Positions 37,001-46,306 of a DNA stretch of 64,000 bases are shown here, piece after piece. The notes beneath the pieces were generated by a model that saw only the letters and a list, made by a program, of their open reading frames with translations, ran no database searches and was not told the DNA's origin. The number at the start of each line of letters is the position of its first letter. Within the stretch, counting starts at the first letter, position 1. Source of the DNA: Pseudonocardia sediminis (GTDB lineage: Bacteria; Actinomycetota; Actinomycetes; Mycobacteriales; Pseudonocardiaceae); contig NZ_SHKL01000001.1 of the NCBI RefSeq assembly GCF_004217185.1, forward strand, positions 4,338,001-4,402,000. The letters run 5' to 3'. Position numbers and translations under genes: made by a program.

Positions 37001-37629
37001 GGCGTTTGCAATAGAGCGTAGGTCTTCCGAGCAGCCTCCGACAGATCCTGATAGATGTCGCCGAGAAATCGCGTGTCCCACCCGGTGAAGTCGTACCGGA
37101 TCGCGGTTCCGCTGTGGTCGCGCCGCCGCCAGAAGGCGATGAGGTCGTTCGCGGACTCGTACGAGATCGTGATGTCCCACAGCGGGTTGTGCGTTGGGTC
37201 GAACAGTCCCGCCGCGGTTGGGTGCGCGTCGGCGATGTGCTGGAACGACGCCTCCAGCCAGTTGCGGTTGTTCAGCGTCGGGTTCGCGGTGATGAACGCA
37301 TTCTGGTAGTCCTCGGCCTCGGCCAGGTGCTCCCCCGGCCCAGCCAGGAACCGCCGGTCGATCAGGCCGTTGTCCTCGCAGTACCGTACGAACACCGTGC
37401 TCAGCACCCAGGCCGCAGCGGCCTGCGTGACCCGGCCGCCGAGCCACTCGGTGTAACCCGCGGCGGTGCGTTCCGCGGATCGCGCCGCCTCGTACTCCTT
37501 CCCGAGCCGGGTGGCGATCTCCTCGTCGTCCCGTGCGCGGACCTTAAGATCCTTCTCCAGGTCAAGCGCCAGCTTGCGCAGGTCCTTGACCAGCGCGTTG
37601 ATCGTCGCCGTCGACTCGGTGCTCGTCAT
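33997..37629 (-). pseudogene. pglX: BREX type 2 DNA methyltransferase PglX interrupted by one in-frame TAG
   Basis: PglX methylates host DNA at adenine. From the ATG at 37629 (after GAGAGCGGA) the frame runs through FVRYCEDNGLIDRRFLAGPG, the SAM site TIDPACGSGHFLLG and the catalytic NPPY (VVGNPPYITVKDRR, near residue 373). It reaches PGYKDR and then meets TAG at 36061-36063 (codon 523). The same frame continues at once as ITSADLDRERYVLRYPWILA and runs 688 codons to 33997 as a normal PglX target-recognition and C-terminal region. Without the TAG it would be 1210 residues, the usual PglX size. As written it yields a 522-residue fragment lacking the recognition part. The region around 34.4-36.7 kb is visibly richer in A+T than the flanking genes. 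Nonsense mutation, readthrough or sequencing error are all possible. Confidence 0.9.
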
Positions 37630-37712
37630 CGTCCGCTCTCGTACTTGTCGCTCGCCCGACGCCCCCACCGGACGTGGCGCCACCATTGATTCACTGATTG
37701 CGTCGATGGTCG

Positions 37713-37752
37713 TCAACGATGCAATCGTCGTTGATCATTTATTCATCGTTGA
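37713..37752. promoter_or_regulatory. Repeated TCGTTGA/TCAACGA half-sites between pglW and pglX
   Basis: TCAACGA (37713-37719) and TCGTTGA (37728-37734) form an inverted repeat with an 8-nt spacer. A third TCGTTGA lies at 37746-37752, next to the pglW stop. The stretch is A+T-rich and sits 84-123 nt upstream of the pglX start, in the only sizeable gap of the BREX operon. It is a candidate operator or internal promoter for pglX-brxHI. Confidence 0.45.
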
Positions 37753-37753
37753 A

Positions 37754-40700
37754 TCACGCCACAACGTCGACCGTCCGTAGCTCCCCCAGCGAGTCCCGGT
37801 CCAGCACGATCCGCTCGGACCCGTCCACCACCTCGACGACCATCCCGTCCAGCTGCGCCGCCCCGACCGCCGACTCCGCCGGGCACAACAGCCAGAGCCC
37901 GTGCGGCGCCCGGTGTGGGCTGCGTGCCGCAGCCTGCAGCCGGACGAGCAGCTCCCGGCCACCGGACTCGGCGTAGCGCGCGAGCAGTCCGGCGTCGTGC
38001 AGGAACACGACGGTCTCCGGGTCGGACTCGGCGTCGATCCGCTTCCCGGTCCGCTCCCACGCCAGCCGCACCCAGGAGTCGAGGCCGCGCGACATCTGCT
38101 CGGTCTCGGTGAACTTCAGGTCGCTCCTCACAATCGCGGACCAGTCACGGCCACGTTCGGACGCAATACCCCGCAACTCGTTGAGGAACACTGCGCCGAC
38201 GTCGAGCGGGCGCACCTGCCACGTCTCGGCCACCATCTCGGCCGTACCGGGAAGGTCCTTGCCGCGCAGGGTGAGCGCGACGAAACCGCCGCGGTCGACG
38301 GCCCGGTCGAGCTGTCGTCGCACACCATCCCGACCCGAGTGCTCGAACGGTCGCGCGGGCAGCGAGGTCGACGACGCCAGCGGCGCAGGCGGGGCCTCCG
38401 GGTAGAAGCGCTGGTCGCGGGTGTCGTAGCGCAGTGCGAACCCGGCGGCGTCGAGTGCCTCCGAGATGCGGACGTGGGTGGGACTGGCGTCAAGCCGGAT
38501 CTCCGGGAACCGGGCACGGACCCGGTCGAGCAGGGCGTCGACGGTGATGCCGGTCGGGAACCGGGCGCTCGGGTCCTTGCGGCGCACGCCGGCCGCCGCC
38601 TGCGAGATCCGCAGCGCGGCGACGAGGTCGAGCCCTCGGGGGTACAACTCACCACTCGGCGAGACGAGAGCGTCCTTCGAGGCCGCGGAAGCAAGCGCGA
38701 GCAACCGGGTGTCCTGCAGCGCAGGCATACCCTCCGGCACCGGGATCTCCCGCAGGCGCCGGAGCACGGCCGCACGGCCGGGGAGGGGGTCCTCCACGGC
38801 GAGCTCGTCGGCCGCGGTTCCCAGCGCACCGGCGAGCTCGGCCAGCTCCGACGGCGTGGGGTCGTCGGTACCGGGCAGCGACTCGAGCGCGACCAGGACG
38901 TCATCGCCGCGCCGCGACACCGCCAGCCGCGGGCCGTCGCCGTCCTCGGCCTGCTCCCCCGCCCACAGCTCGGCCTCGACGGCCGCGCGGACCACCGCGA
39001 GCGCTGCGGTCGCACCGTCGTCGGAGGAGGAACCGAGCCGGGCACGCACGACGGTGGCGAGCTCCAGGGCGGTCATGACGCGCCCTGCGCCGCCGAGGAC
39101 GTCGACGAGGATCTCGCGGACGTCGGCCAGCTGCGGCGACTCCGCCCAGTTCTCGAACAACGTCTGCTGGTTCTTCGACACCGTCGGTTGTGTCGTCCCG
39201 ACCGCCTTGGCGATCGCGGTCTGGCTCGGCCATCGCGGCAGGTTCACGTCGAGGCCCAGCGTCGCCCGTGCCACGTCGCCCTGTTTCGAGCGCCGCTGTG
39301 TGGCGAACGGCCTGGCGAGCAGCGTGACGAGCTCCTCGACGGTGACCCGGGCGTCGGCGGCCGGTTCGGTCACGTCCGGCTCCGGAGCGCGCAGCAGCGG
39401 CGCCCACTGCTTGTGCCGGCGGATCAGTTCCTTGCGCACCGCGGCGCCGGCGCCCCGGGCGCGGGCGATCTCGGTGGTTCGGACCTTGAGCAGCTCACCG
39501 ACCGTGGCCGCTCCGAAGCCGGCGGCGACGGACACGGCACGCGGGCTGAGGCCGGCGTGGTCGAGGGTCGTCTCCGGCGACGCCGAGGCCGCGAGGGTGT
39601 CGCGGACCGCCTCCGGCTCTTCCTCCGCGTCGGTCTCGACCGGGAGCCGGCGGTCGGCGGCGGTGAAGACGGCGCGCCACGCGTCGTCCATCTGCTTGAG
39701 CGTGTCGAACCGCCGCCCGACGTCGCGGTGAAGCGCCCGTCGGAAGAACGTGATCAACCCATCCTTCAGCGCCGGGTCGAACTGGTCGGACGCCAGTTCC
39801 GGCACCTCGTCGGAGGTGGTGCGCGGGTCGGTGAGCCCGTCGCCCCACTGCGGTCGCTGCTTCGACGCCATCTCGTGCAGCGTCACCGCGACCGCGTAGC
39901 GCTCGGCGTGGTCGTCGTAGACCGGGCGCCGGGGCGAGTCGAGCAACGGGTCCAGGTAGCCGCGGGTGCCGACGCCGATGTCCTTCTCGGTCGACCCGGC
40001 CAGCGAGAAGTCGAGCAGCATCAGCTGCCGGGACCGGTCGGCGCGGCGGAAGATCGCGAGATTGTCCGGCTTGATGTCGCGGTGCCACACACCCTCGCCG
40101 GCGAGGACGTCGAGCGCGTTGAACAGGTCCCGGCCGAAACGTTCCAGGTCGTGGTAGCTGAGCCGCCCCTCGGCGCGAAGCAACGAGCCGAGTGTCCCGC
40201 CGTCGAGGTCGCTGCCCCCGGCGTACTGCAGGTCGATCACGGTGCGCTCGGCCAGCGTGCGCGGTCCACCGAGCTTGCGCACGATCTGCGCGCCGCCGAC
40301 CCGCTCCAGGACCTCGGCCTCGGTGCGCAGGCTCGCGGCCTTCTGCTCGTCGAGCGCCACCTTGAGGACGCGGTACTCGGCCTGCTCCTCGCCGTCGTCG
40401 GACTCGCGGATGCGCTGCACGAGCAGCGCTCGCGACGTGGAGCCGGTCCCCAGGACGCGCTCGACGGTCCACTCGCCGTCGACGCGCTGGCCCGCGGTCG
40501 CGGTCAGCGGGTCCACCTGGGGCTGGGCCGGCTGGGCCGAGTCCCGCTCGGTCCGGTCGAGTCCGAGCAGGAACATCTCGGCCGACTCCAGCCGATGGTC
40601 GACCGCCGAGCGGGTCGCAGCGAACACCAGCTCGTCGATCGCCTGGGGCAGGGTGCCGTCGACGCCGTGCGGGTGCAGGCCGCCGTCGTTGCGGACGCGC

Positions 40701-42052
40701 TCGATCATCTCGGCCCGGTTCGCCGCGGGCGCACGACCGGTGAGGATCAGGTAGGCGATCGCCCCGAGCCCGAACAGGTCGAGCTCGACCGGGTCGGGGA
40801 ACGGCGAGTCGAACTCCGGTGCGAGGTACGGGCCTGCGGAGTCGGCGACGACGTCGTCCCCCAGCGAGGACACCCCGATCGACGAGTTGACGCCCGGGTC
40901 GAAGTCCCGCGCCGCCGTCTGCCAGTCGATCACCCGCAGCGTGGGCTCGCGGCCGTCCGGGCGGGCCGAGACATAGACCGACCGGGCGGCCAGGGCGCGG
41001 TGGTAGAGCGAGCGGCTGTGCGCGTAGCGGACGGCCTCGCCGAGCTGGCGGACCAGCTCGAGCCGTGACTCCGGGGTGAGCCGGGCCGCGAACAGGCCGA
41101 GGTAGGAGTCCAGCCGTAGGTCGGCGGAGTCGTGCCGGAACAGGATCGCCGGACGACCCTGATGCTCGCGGATCTGCACCGGTTGGGCGATCCCGCGGTG
41201 CGTGATGCCCTGCAGCACCTGGTACTCGCGCCTCGCCGCCCGCTCGACCTGCGCCTTGCGCTCCTCGCCGGCCTGCTCCTCGGTGAGGTAGATGCGGACC
41301 CGCCCGGACTCGGAGACGATCCCGGAGCGCTGCGCGAGCCGGTCCTCCCACGCCGGGCCGGCGTCGAGGACCGACGGAGCGAGCTGCCAGTCGTCGCCGA
41401 ATCGCAGGTGCGCCGTGGCGGCACGGATCCCGATCTCGGACATCAGGGTCGGCAGGATGTCGCGGGAGAACGCCGGATTGATCCTCCGTCCCTCACTCTG
41501 TGGAGGCTGGGACAGCAGGTCACGCCAGATCCAGGGCAGTCCCTCGGATGCCTCGTCGCGTCCGTAGACCCGGGTGCTCTGGACGTCGTCGAGCTTCGAC
41601 ACCAGGCCGGGGTGGGTCAGGAACACGGCCGGCTCGACGCGCGGGATGCGCAGGTTGCGCATGCCCTTGCGCTTCGCCGCCCATTCCAGGCGCCCCTTCA
41701 GCTCCTTGGACTTCAGGTCGGTGAAGTGCAGGGGGTTGCGCAGGGTGCGGGGCCAGTCGCGGCCCTGCTCGTGGAACACCCAGTCGTCACCCTGGTTGCC
41801 GACCGTGCCCGGATGGGCCTTCAGCTCGACCAGGTAGAGACCGCCGGGGACGGCGATGAACAGGTCGCACTCGTGGATGCGGCCGGACTGGGCGGTGAAG
41901 GAGAACGTCGCCCACGCGCGGAAGGGTTCCGCGGCGGGGAGCAGGCGCTTGACGTGGTCGAGTCCGTCCTGCTCCCAGGAGTAGTCGGACGGACGCTCCT
42001 GGAACCAGCGGCGGACCGAGCTCGGCGGTGGTCCCGGAACGGGTGCAGGCAC
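37754..42052 (-). CDS. pglW: BREX type 2 serine/threonine kinase PglW
   Basis: A 1432-residue protein. An N-terminal NERD nuclease-related domain (about residues 40-150) reads RIHECDLFIAVPGGLYLVEL. The first kinase-like domain (about 235-490) is degenerate: YHRALAARSVYV replaces HRD and DWQTA replaces DFG. The second (about 520-800) looks active, with the lysine in YRVLKVALDE, HRDIKPDNLAIF near 659 and LLDFSLAGS. The C-terminal half carries helicase-adjacent regulatory regions of the PglW type and no further catalytic motif I recognise. The GTG at 42052 lies 3 nt after the stop of the upstream GmrSD gene. PglW is the kinase that marks type 2 BREX. Confidence 0.94.
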   Translation of the reverse strand: MPAPVPGPPPSSVRRWFQERPSDYSWEQDGLDHVKRLLPAAEPFRAWATFSFTAQSGRIHECDLFIAVPGGLYLVELKAHPGTVGNQGDDWVFHEQGRDWPRTLRNPLHFTDLKSKELKGRLEWAAKRKGMRNLRIPRVEPAVFLTHPGLVSKLDDVQSTRVYGRDEASEGLPWIWRDLLSQPPQSEGRRINPAFSRDILPTLMSEIGIRAATAHLRFGDDWQLAPSVLDAGPAWEDRLAQRSGIVSESGRVRIYLTEEQAGEERKAQVERAARREYQVLQGITHRGIAQPVQIREHQGRPAILFRHDSADLRLDSYLGLFAARLTPESRLELVRQLGEAVRYAHSRSLYHRALAARSVYVSARPDGREPTLRVIDWQTAARDFDPGVNSSIGVSSLGDDVVADSAGPYLAPEFDSPFPDPVELDLFGLGAIAYLILTGRAPAANRAEMIERVRNDGGLHPHGVDGTLPQAIDELVFAATRSAVDHRLESAEMFLLGLDRTERDSAQPAQPQVDPLTATAGQRVDGEWTVERVLGTGSTSRALLVQRIRESDDGEEQAEYRVLKVALDEQKAASLRTEAEVLERVGGAQIVRKLGGPRTLAERTVIDLQYAGGSDLDGGTLGSLLRAEGRLSYHDLERFGRDLFNALDVLAGEGVWHRDIKPDNLAIFRRADRSRQLMLLDFSLAGSTEKDIGVGTRGYLDPLLDSPRRPVYDDHAERYAVAVTLHEMASKQRPQWGDGLTDPRTTSDEVPELASDQFDPALKDGLITFFRRALHRDVGRRFDTLKQMDDAWRAVFTAADRRLPVETDAEEEPEAVRDTLAASASPETTLDHAGLSPRAVSVAAGFGAATVGELLKVRTTEIARARGAGAAVRKELIRRHKQWAPLLRAPEPDVTEPAADARVTVEELVTLLARPFATQRRSKQGDVARATLGLDVNLPRWPSQTAIAKAVGTTQPTVSKNQQTLFENWAESPQLADVREILVDVLGGAGRVMTALELATVVRARLGSSSDDGATAALAVVRAAVEAELWAGEQAEDGDGPRLAVSRRGDDVLVALESLPGTDDPTPSELAELAGALGTAADELAVEDPLPGRAAVLRRLREIPVPEGMPALQDTRLLALASAASKDALVSPSGELYPRGLDLVAALRISQAAAGVRRKDPSARFPTGITVDALLDRVRARFPEIRLDASPTHVRISEALDAAGFALRYDTRDQRFYPEAPPAPLASSTSLPARPFEHSGRDGVRRQLDRAVDRGGFVALTLRGKDLPGTAEMVAETWQVRPLDVGAVFLNELRGIASERGRDWSAIVRSDLKFTETEQMSRGLDSWVRLAWERTGKRIDAESDPETVVFLHDAGLLARYAESGGRELLVRLQAAARSPHRAPHGLWLLCPAESAVGAAQLDGMVVEVVDGSERIVLDRDSLGELRTVDVVA

Positions 42053-42055
42053 GCC

Positions 42056-43702
42056 TCAGACCTCCTCGACGGAAATCTGCTCGTCGTCTTCGGGCATCTC
42101 ATCGAGCTGGCTCCGCGCAGCACCCGGCGTGTAGGGCGGAAGGCCGAGCATGTCGTTCAGCACCGCCGCCAGAGCCTCGCGCCGAGCGGCGAGGAACTGC
42201 TCGAAGCGATCGACGTGCCAGGTCTCCTCCCCCGGGATCCACTGCTCGGTCAGACGCTCGGCATGGATCTTCGGCAGGTATCCGGCGGGATCCTTCGCGC
42301 CGATCTCGCGGTTCGTCTTGCCCGAGATGAACGCGAGGTTGGCGAGGCTGTTCGTCAGCTCGTTGCCGTAGCGGCGGGACACCCTCGCCTTCGGGAAGAC
42401 ATGGTGGTACTCGATCTTGCTGGTGGACGTCATCGGCTGGGCGCTCATCGCGATGTGGCTGTGCCAGTCCTTCACCCCTGCCCCGAGTGCCGCGATGTAG
42501 AGGAGGGTGAAGAACGACGAGGTGACGCCACGCCGCTCCAGATCGGCCGGCGAGAGCGGGCTGTCCATCGACCGCGGTCCGGACGCGCGCCGGATCAGCT
42601 CGTCGACCAGGCGCTGCCCCTCCTCGGAGTTGATGAGCCGTGCCTCGGCGTCGAGCTTGCTCTCGACCTGGCTGGAATAGTGGCTGAACGCCATCGCCGT
42701 GTAGACCCAGCGCCGCAGACCCGACACCTCCTCGGGCGTGAGCCGAGTCTTGCGGCGGTGCAGCAGGTAGGCCGGGACCACCACGACGTTCGGGGACGTG
42801 AGCGCCGCGGAGCGCGGGATCCCGCACTCGCTCCGGAGGAAGTCGACGGCCGATCGCAGAGCGCTCTCCGTCTCGGCCCAGGCACGCTTCAGGTCGTCGC
42901 CGCTGATCCGCGGGCCGATCAGCTTGATCGCGTGCGCGCCGACGCCGGCGAGCAGCCCGGTGAGCCGGAGGACCGCCTCCCGGTCCAGAGCGAAGTTCTC
43001 GCGGTCGAGCTCGTCGGTGAACTGGTCGATGGTGTCGAGGCCCTCCGGCCAGCGCGCGGCGATGGCGCTGAACACGAGGTCGCCCTTCGATAGCCGTCGA
43101 CCGCCCTGGTTGACCCGGGCGAAGATCTCGGCGACCTCTTCGTAGTCGTCGGACTCCACGGTCAGGATCGGTGTCGGGTACCTGCGGATGTCGTGCACGC
43201 GCTTGAGCCGGCTGTAGTACGTGTCGAAGTCCGGATGATCCGGATCGACACCTGATTGGCGGAGGAGCGTGGCGAACTGGGGCGCCTCCTGCAGGACATC
43301 GGTGACCGGGATGAGCAGTGCATCCTTGCGTTGGACCGCACTCGGATTCACGAACGTCTCGTCACGAAGGTCGAACCGGACGTCGAGCGCGGGTCCGACC
43401 TTGACCGCGTCCGGACGGATGATCTTCGCCAGCGACGTCAGACGCTGCTGCCCGTCGAGCAACATCGCCGGGTGGTCGTAGGTCGGGGTGTCCTGCAGGA
43501 CCGCCGCCGTACGCAACGGGACCTCGAGGGTCGTCTTCCAGATGAGGAGGGCCCCCACGGGGTAGCCGCGGTAGAGCGAGTCCAGCAGGAACGGCACCTG
43601 CGGCCGCCGCCAGACGTAGCCGCGCTGGATGGACGGAATCACCAACTTGCCGTCCAGCAGTGCGTTCACCTGACTGGCGAGAGGCTCGGTTCCCTGACCC
43701 AC
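42056..43702 (-). CDS. GmrSD-like type IV restriction protein (DUF262 plus HNH), intact
   Basis: A 548-residue fusion of a GmrS-type DUF262 domain and a GmrD-type HNH (DUF1524-like) nuclease. The N-terminus has IPSIQRGYVWRRPQVPFLLD, GYPVGALLIW and the nucleotide-site DGQQR at residues 83-87. FARVNQGGRRLSKGDLVFS follows. The HNH region is IEYHHVFPKARVSRRYG and NSLANLAFISGKTNREIG from about residue 434. GmrSD enzymes cut DNA with modified bases such as glucosyl-hydroxymethylcytosine. It lies 3 nt upstream of pglW, so it appears to be a true member of the BREX operon. The modification it recognises is unknown. Confidence 0.88.
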   Translation of the reverse strand: MGQGTEPLASQVNALLDGKLVIPSIQRGYVWRRPQVPFLLDSLYRGYPVGALLIWKTTLEVPLRTAAVLQDTPTYDHPAMLLDGQQRLTSLAKIIRPDAVKVGPALDVRFDLRDETFVNPSAVQRKDALLIPVTDVLQEAPQFATLLRQSGVDPDHPDFDTYYSRLKRVHDIRRYPTPILTVESDDYEEVAEIFARVNQGGRRLSKGDLVFSAIAARWPEGLDTIDQFTDELDRENFALDREAVLRLTGLLAGVGAHAIKLIGPRISGDDLKRAWAETESALRSAVDFLRSECGIPRSAALTSPNVVVVPAYLLHRRKTRLTPEEVSGLRRWVYTAMAFSHYSSQVESKLDAEARLINSEEGQRLVDELIRRASGPRSMDSPLSPADLERRGVTSSFFTLLYIAALGAGVKDWHSHIAMSAQPMTSTSKIEYHHVFPKARVSRRYGNELTNSLANLAFISGKTNREIGAKDPAGYLPKIHAERLTEQWIPGEETWHVDRFEQFLAARREALAAVLNDMLGLPPYTPGAARSQLDEMPEDDEQISVEEV

Positions 43703-43777
43703 TTGTCACTCCTCGAGATTGCTTCGTGACGCGCACGGGTCATGCGACCCTATCGAACGGGCAGATCGATCAAGCGC

Positions 43778-46081
43778 TCACGCCGTCCGGTCGACACCCT
43801 GACGCGAACGGTCCAGACGGTCCTGTGCGACCGCGCGCTCGCGATCACCGAAGAGCGACACGAAGCGCGGGTCGACGACCAGCGCCTCGACCGTCAGATC
43901 GAGTCGGCCGGCGTCCCAGAGCCGCACGAACCCGTCGCTGACCGTCGGCGAGGCGAGGAGCCGCCGGGTCGCCCCGACGGCCCCGTGCTGCAGCACCATC
44001 TCCCGCAGGTACTGCGGGTTGTAGCCAAGCTCGGTGCGACAGGTCTCGATCACCCCGAACATGACTCGGTCGAAGGCACCGTCCTCCACCTCGGGGATGT
44101 CGACGACGGGCTCGACCGGGGCACCGACGCCCTGGTCCTCCTCGTCCCCCGAGACCACGGCGCTACGACGCTGGACGAAGCCCCGCAAGGTGTCCACCGA
44201 GGAGAAGACCTCGTAGCCGAGCTCCATCAGCCGCGGCAGGTCGGCCTCGTCCGGGTCGAGCTCCAGGACGACCGGCTTGCCCTGACCGGCCTGCAACCCG
44301 TCGGACCAGAACAGCTCGGCCACGGCCAGGACCCGTCCCGTCTCGGGGTCGGCGATCTCGGCGTCCCGCGCCGCCGAAGAGAACCCGAGCTCGGCGAACT
44401 CCTCCACCAGAGCCGAGATCTGCGCGACGCGCACATCGGACTCGGCCGGCTCCTCAGACACCTGGACCACCTGCAGCTCGCGGTCCCACGGGTGTCGCCC
44501 GGCCAGCAGGTCGTCGAGAAACTCCCCGGTCGCAGCCGCAAGCAGCTCACGCCGTGCGGTGAGGAACTCCCGGTAGTTCTCGATCTCCCAGAGGCGCGGG
44601 TCCTGCGGGATCCACTGCGAGGTCAGGACCTGTGGCTGAAGCCCGGTCAGGTAGGCCGCCGGATCCGCGCCGGACAGCCCGACCGCCGACGACGGGCTCA
44701 CGAACGCGAAGTTCGCGATCGCGTTGACCTCGGCCCGTGTGTAGCCGTGCTTGGCCAGCGCGGCCTTCGGGAAGATCTCGTGCACCTCGACCGAGGCGGA
44801 CTCATGGCCCAGCGATCGGCCGGTGAGGAGGTCCCGCCCGTCCCGGACTCTGGTGATCATGTAAAGCAGCGGGTAGGAGCGCGAGCCCTTCCCGACGCCC
44901 TCGAAGTCCTCGGCGTCGATCGACATGTTGTTCTTGCGTGTGCGGCTCAGGCTCGCGATCACGCCGTCGATCCCGCTCGCCTCGACGGTCTCCAGGTCCT
45001 TGGCCAGGAACGTCTCAGTCGAGCCGGCGAACCGCCCGCGCAGGGCCGCGTGGACGTACCAGTACAGGGCGCGGTCGGTCTCGGCGTTGTCGGCGAAGCG
45101 TCCGCCGGTGCGGTGCATGAGCCGCGACAGCACCGGGACCGCGTACCGCCCCATCAGGACGCGATCGTGGTCGAGCCCGAGCCGCCCGGACAGCAGACCG
45201 AGCACGTAGTCGATGTTGTGCAGCGTCTTGTAGAGCGCGTCCTCGAAATCGGACGCCGAGACGTCCTCCAGGGCGGAGAACGGTGCGCGGCCGGTCGCGA
45301 CGGCGTTGACGTTGCGCAGCAGCCAGTCCGGGGTGAAGCTCAGGTCCCGCTCGGCCCAGCGGTCGAGGTTGCGGCGCATCGTCGGGCGCGCGTCGCCCCA
45401 CTCGGAGCAGATCCGAGCCAGCGCCAGGTCACCCTTCGACAGCTTCGTTCCGCCGGAGTTGACCCGGTTGAAGATGTCGACGACCACGTCGACGGTCTTG
45501 TCCGCACCGGTGATCTGCTCGATGTGGAACTCGCGGTCCCCGATGTTGCGCAGCTGCTGGAGCCGGTCCACGTAGAGGTCGAGGCGATCCGCGGCCCAGG
45601 TCAGGTCCCGTAGCTGCCCGAACGACGCCGAGAAGCCACCGGCGTACAGCTTCGTGACGTCGATCCAGAGCGGGTCGTCCTTCATCTTCATCGGGGCGTA
45701 GAACTGGAACGCCTCGGTCTCGACGTTGAAACGAAGGCCTGAGAACGCCTCCGGGTCGCCCTCGAAGAAGGACGGCGCCCGTCCACGCATGATCCCGTAG
45801 AGCGTCGTGACGCGCTGCTGACCGTCCAGGAGGAGCTGCTTCTGCCCGGCGGTGGACGCGCTACCGCGGACGGCCTGACCGACTCCCTCGGTCTCCTACA
45901 CGAGCAACGCCCCGACGGGATAGCCGTGGTAGAGCGATCGCATCAGGCCGCGCACCTGATCGCGGTTCCACACGTACCCACGCTGGAACTCCGGCAGGAG
46001 CATCGATCCCGCGTCGATCTGGTCCAGGATCGTGCCCAGCTTCGTCTCATTTCCCCCTTGCGGCCATACCTCACCGCACAT
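43778..46081 (-). pseudogene. Second GmrSD-like protein with extra C-terminal domain, interrupted by one in-frame TAG
   Basis: From the ATG at 46081 the frame encodes LLPEFQRGYVWNRDQVRGLM and YHGYPVGALLV, then hits TAG at 45896-45898 (codon 62). The same frame continues as ETEGVGQAVRG and LLLDGQQRVTTLYGIMRG to the end at 43778. In GmrS-like proteins this position is normally Trp (compare ALLIWKT in the neighbouring gene), so TGG to TAG is the likely change. The rest is intact: FNRVNSGGTKLSKGDLALAR, the HNH region VHEIFPKAALAKHGY with NAIANFAFVS, and a ~200-residue C-terminal extension (ELGYNPQYLREMVLQHGAVG, GFVRLWDAGRLDLTVEALVV). Full length would be 767 residues. A restart at the ATG at 45790 would lose the DGQQR site. 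Confidence 0.85.
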
Positions 46082-46306
46082 CGAGAGTCGATCAAGCTGC
46101 GTTACGCGCTCGCCGACGGTGGACCGCCACACATCGTGCCGACCGTGCGACGTGATCGTGTCATGGGAGACCCGATCGAGTGACCGACCGGCCACTGATC
46201 AACTGCGACGTGTCTCGGACGGACGCCAGTACACCGCTAATCAGAATGCCCACCCGATCCGGTGACATCGCCATAGTGCGGGCGCGGTCCGCCCTACGGT
46301 GCGCTC

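Noticed and set aside
33997..37629. Two separate genes in the pglX region
   Set aside because: The frame is the same on both sides of the TAG, codons between the TAG and the next ATG encode normal PglX-like sequence, and that ATG has no ribosome-binding site.
37901..41068. A 1055-codon open frame opposite pglW
   Set aside because: Shadow of pglW; no recognisable protein features.
36061..45898. Genome-wide reassignment of TAG to an amino acid
   Set aside because: Other genes here end with TAG at natural lengths (the HAD gene at 2754, the unknown gene at 5813, the GNAT frame at 9210).
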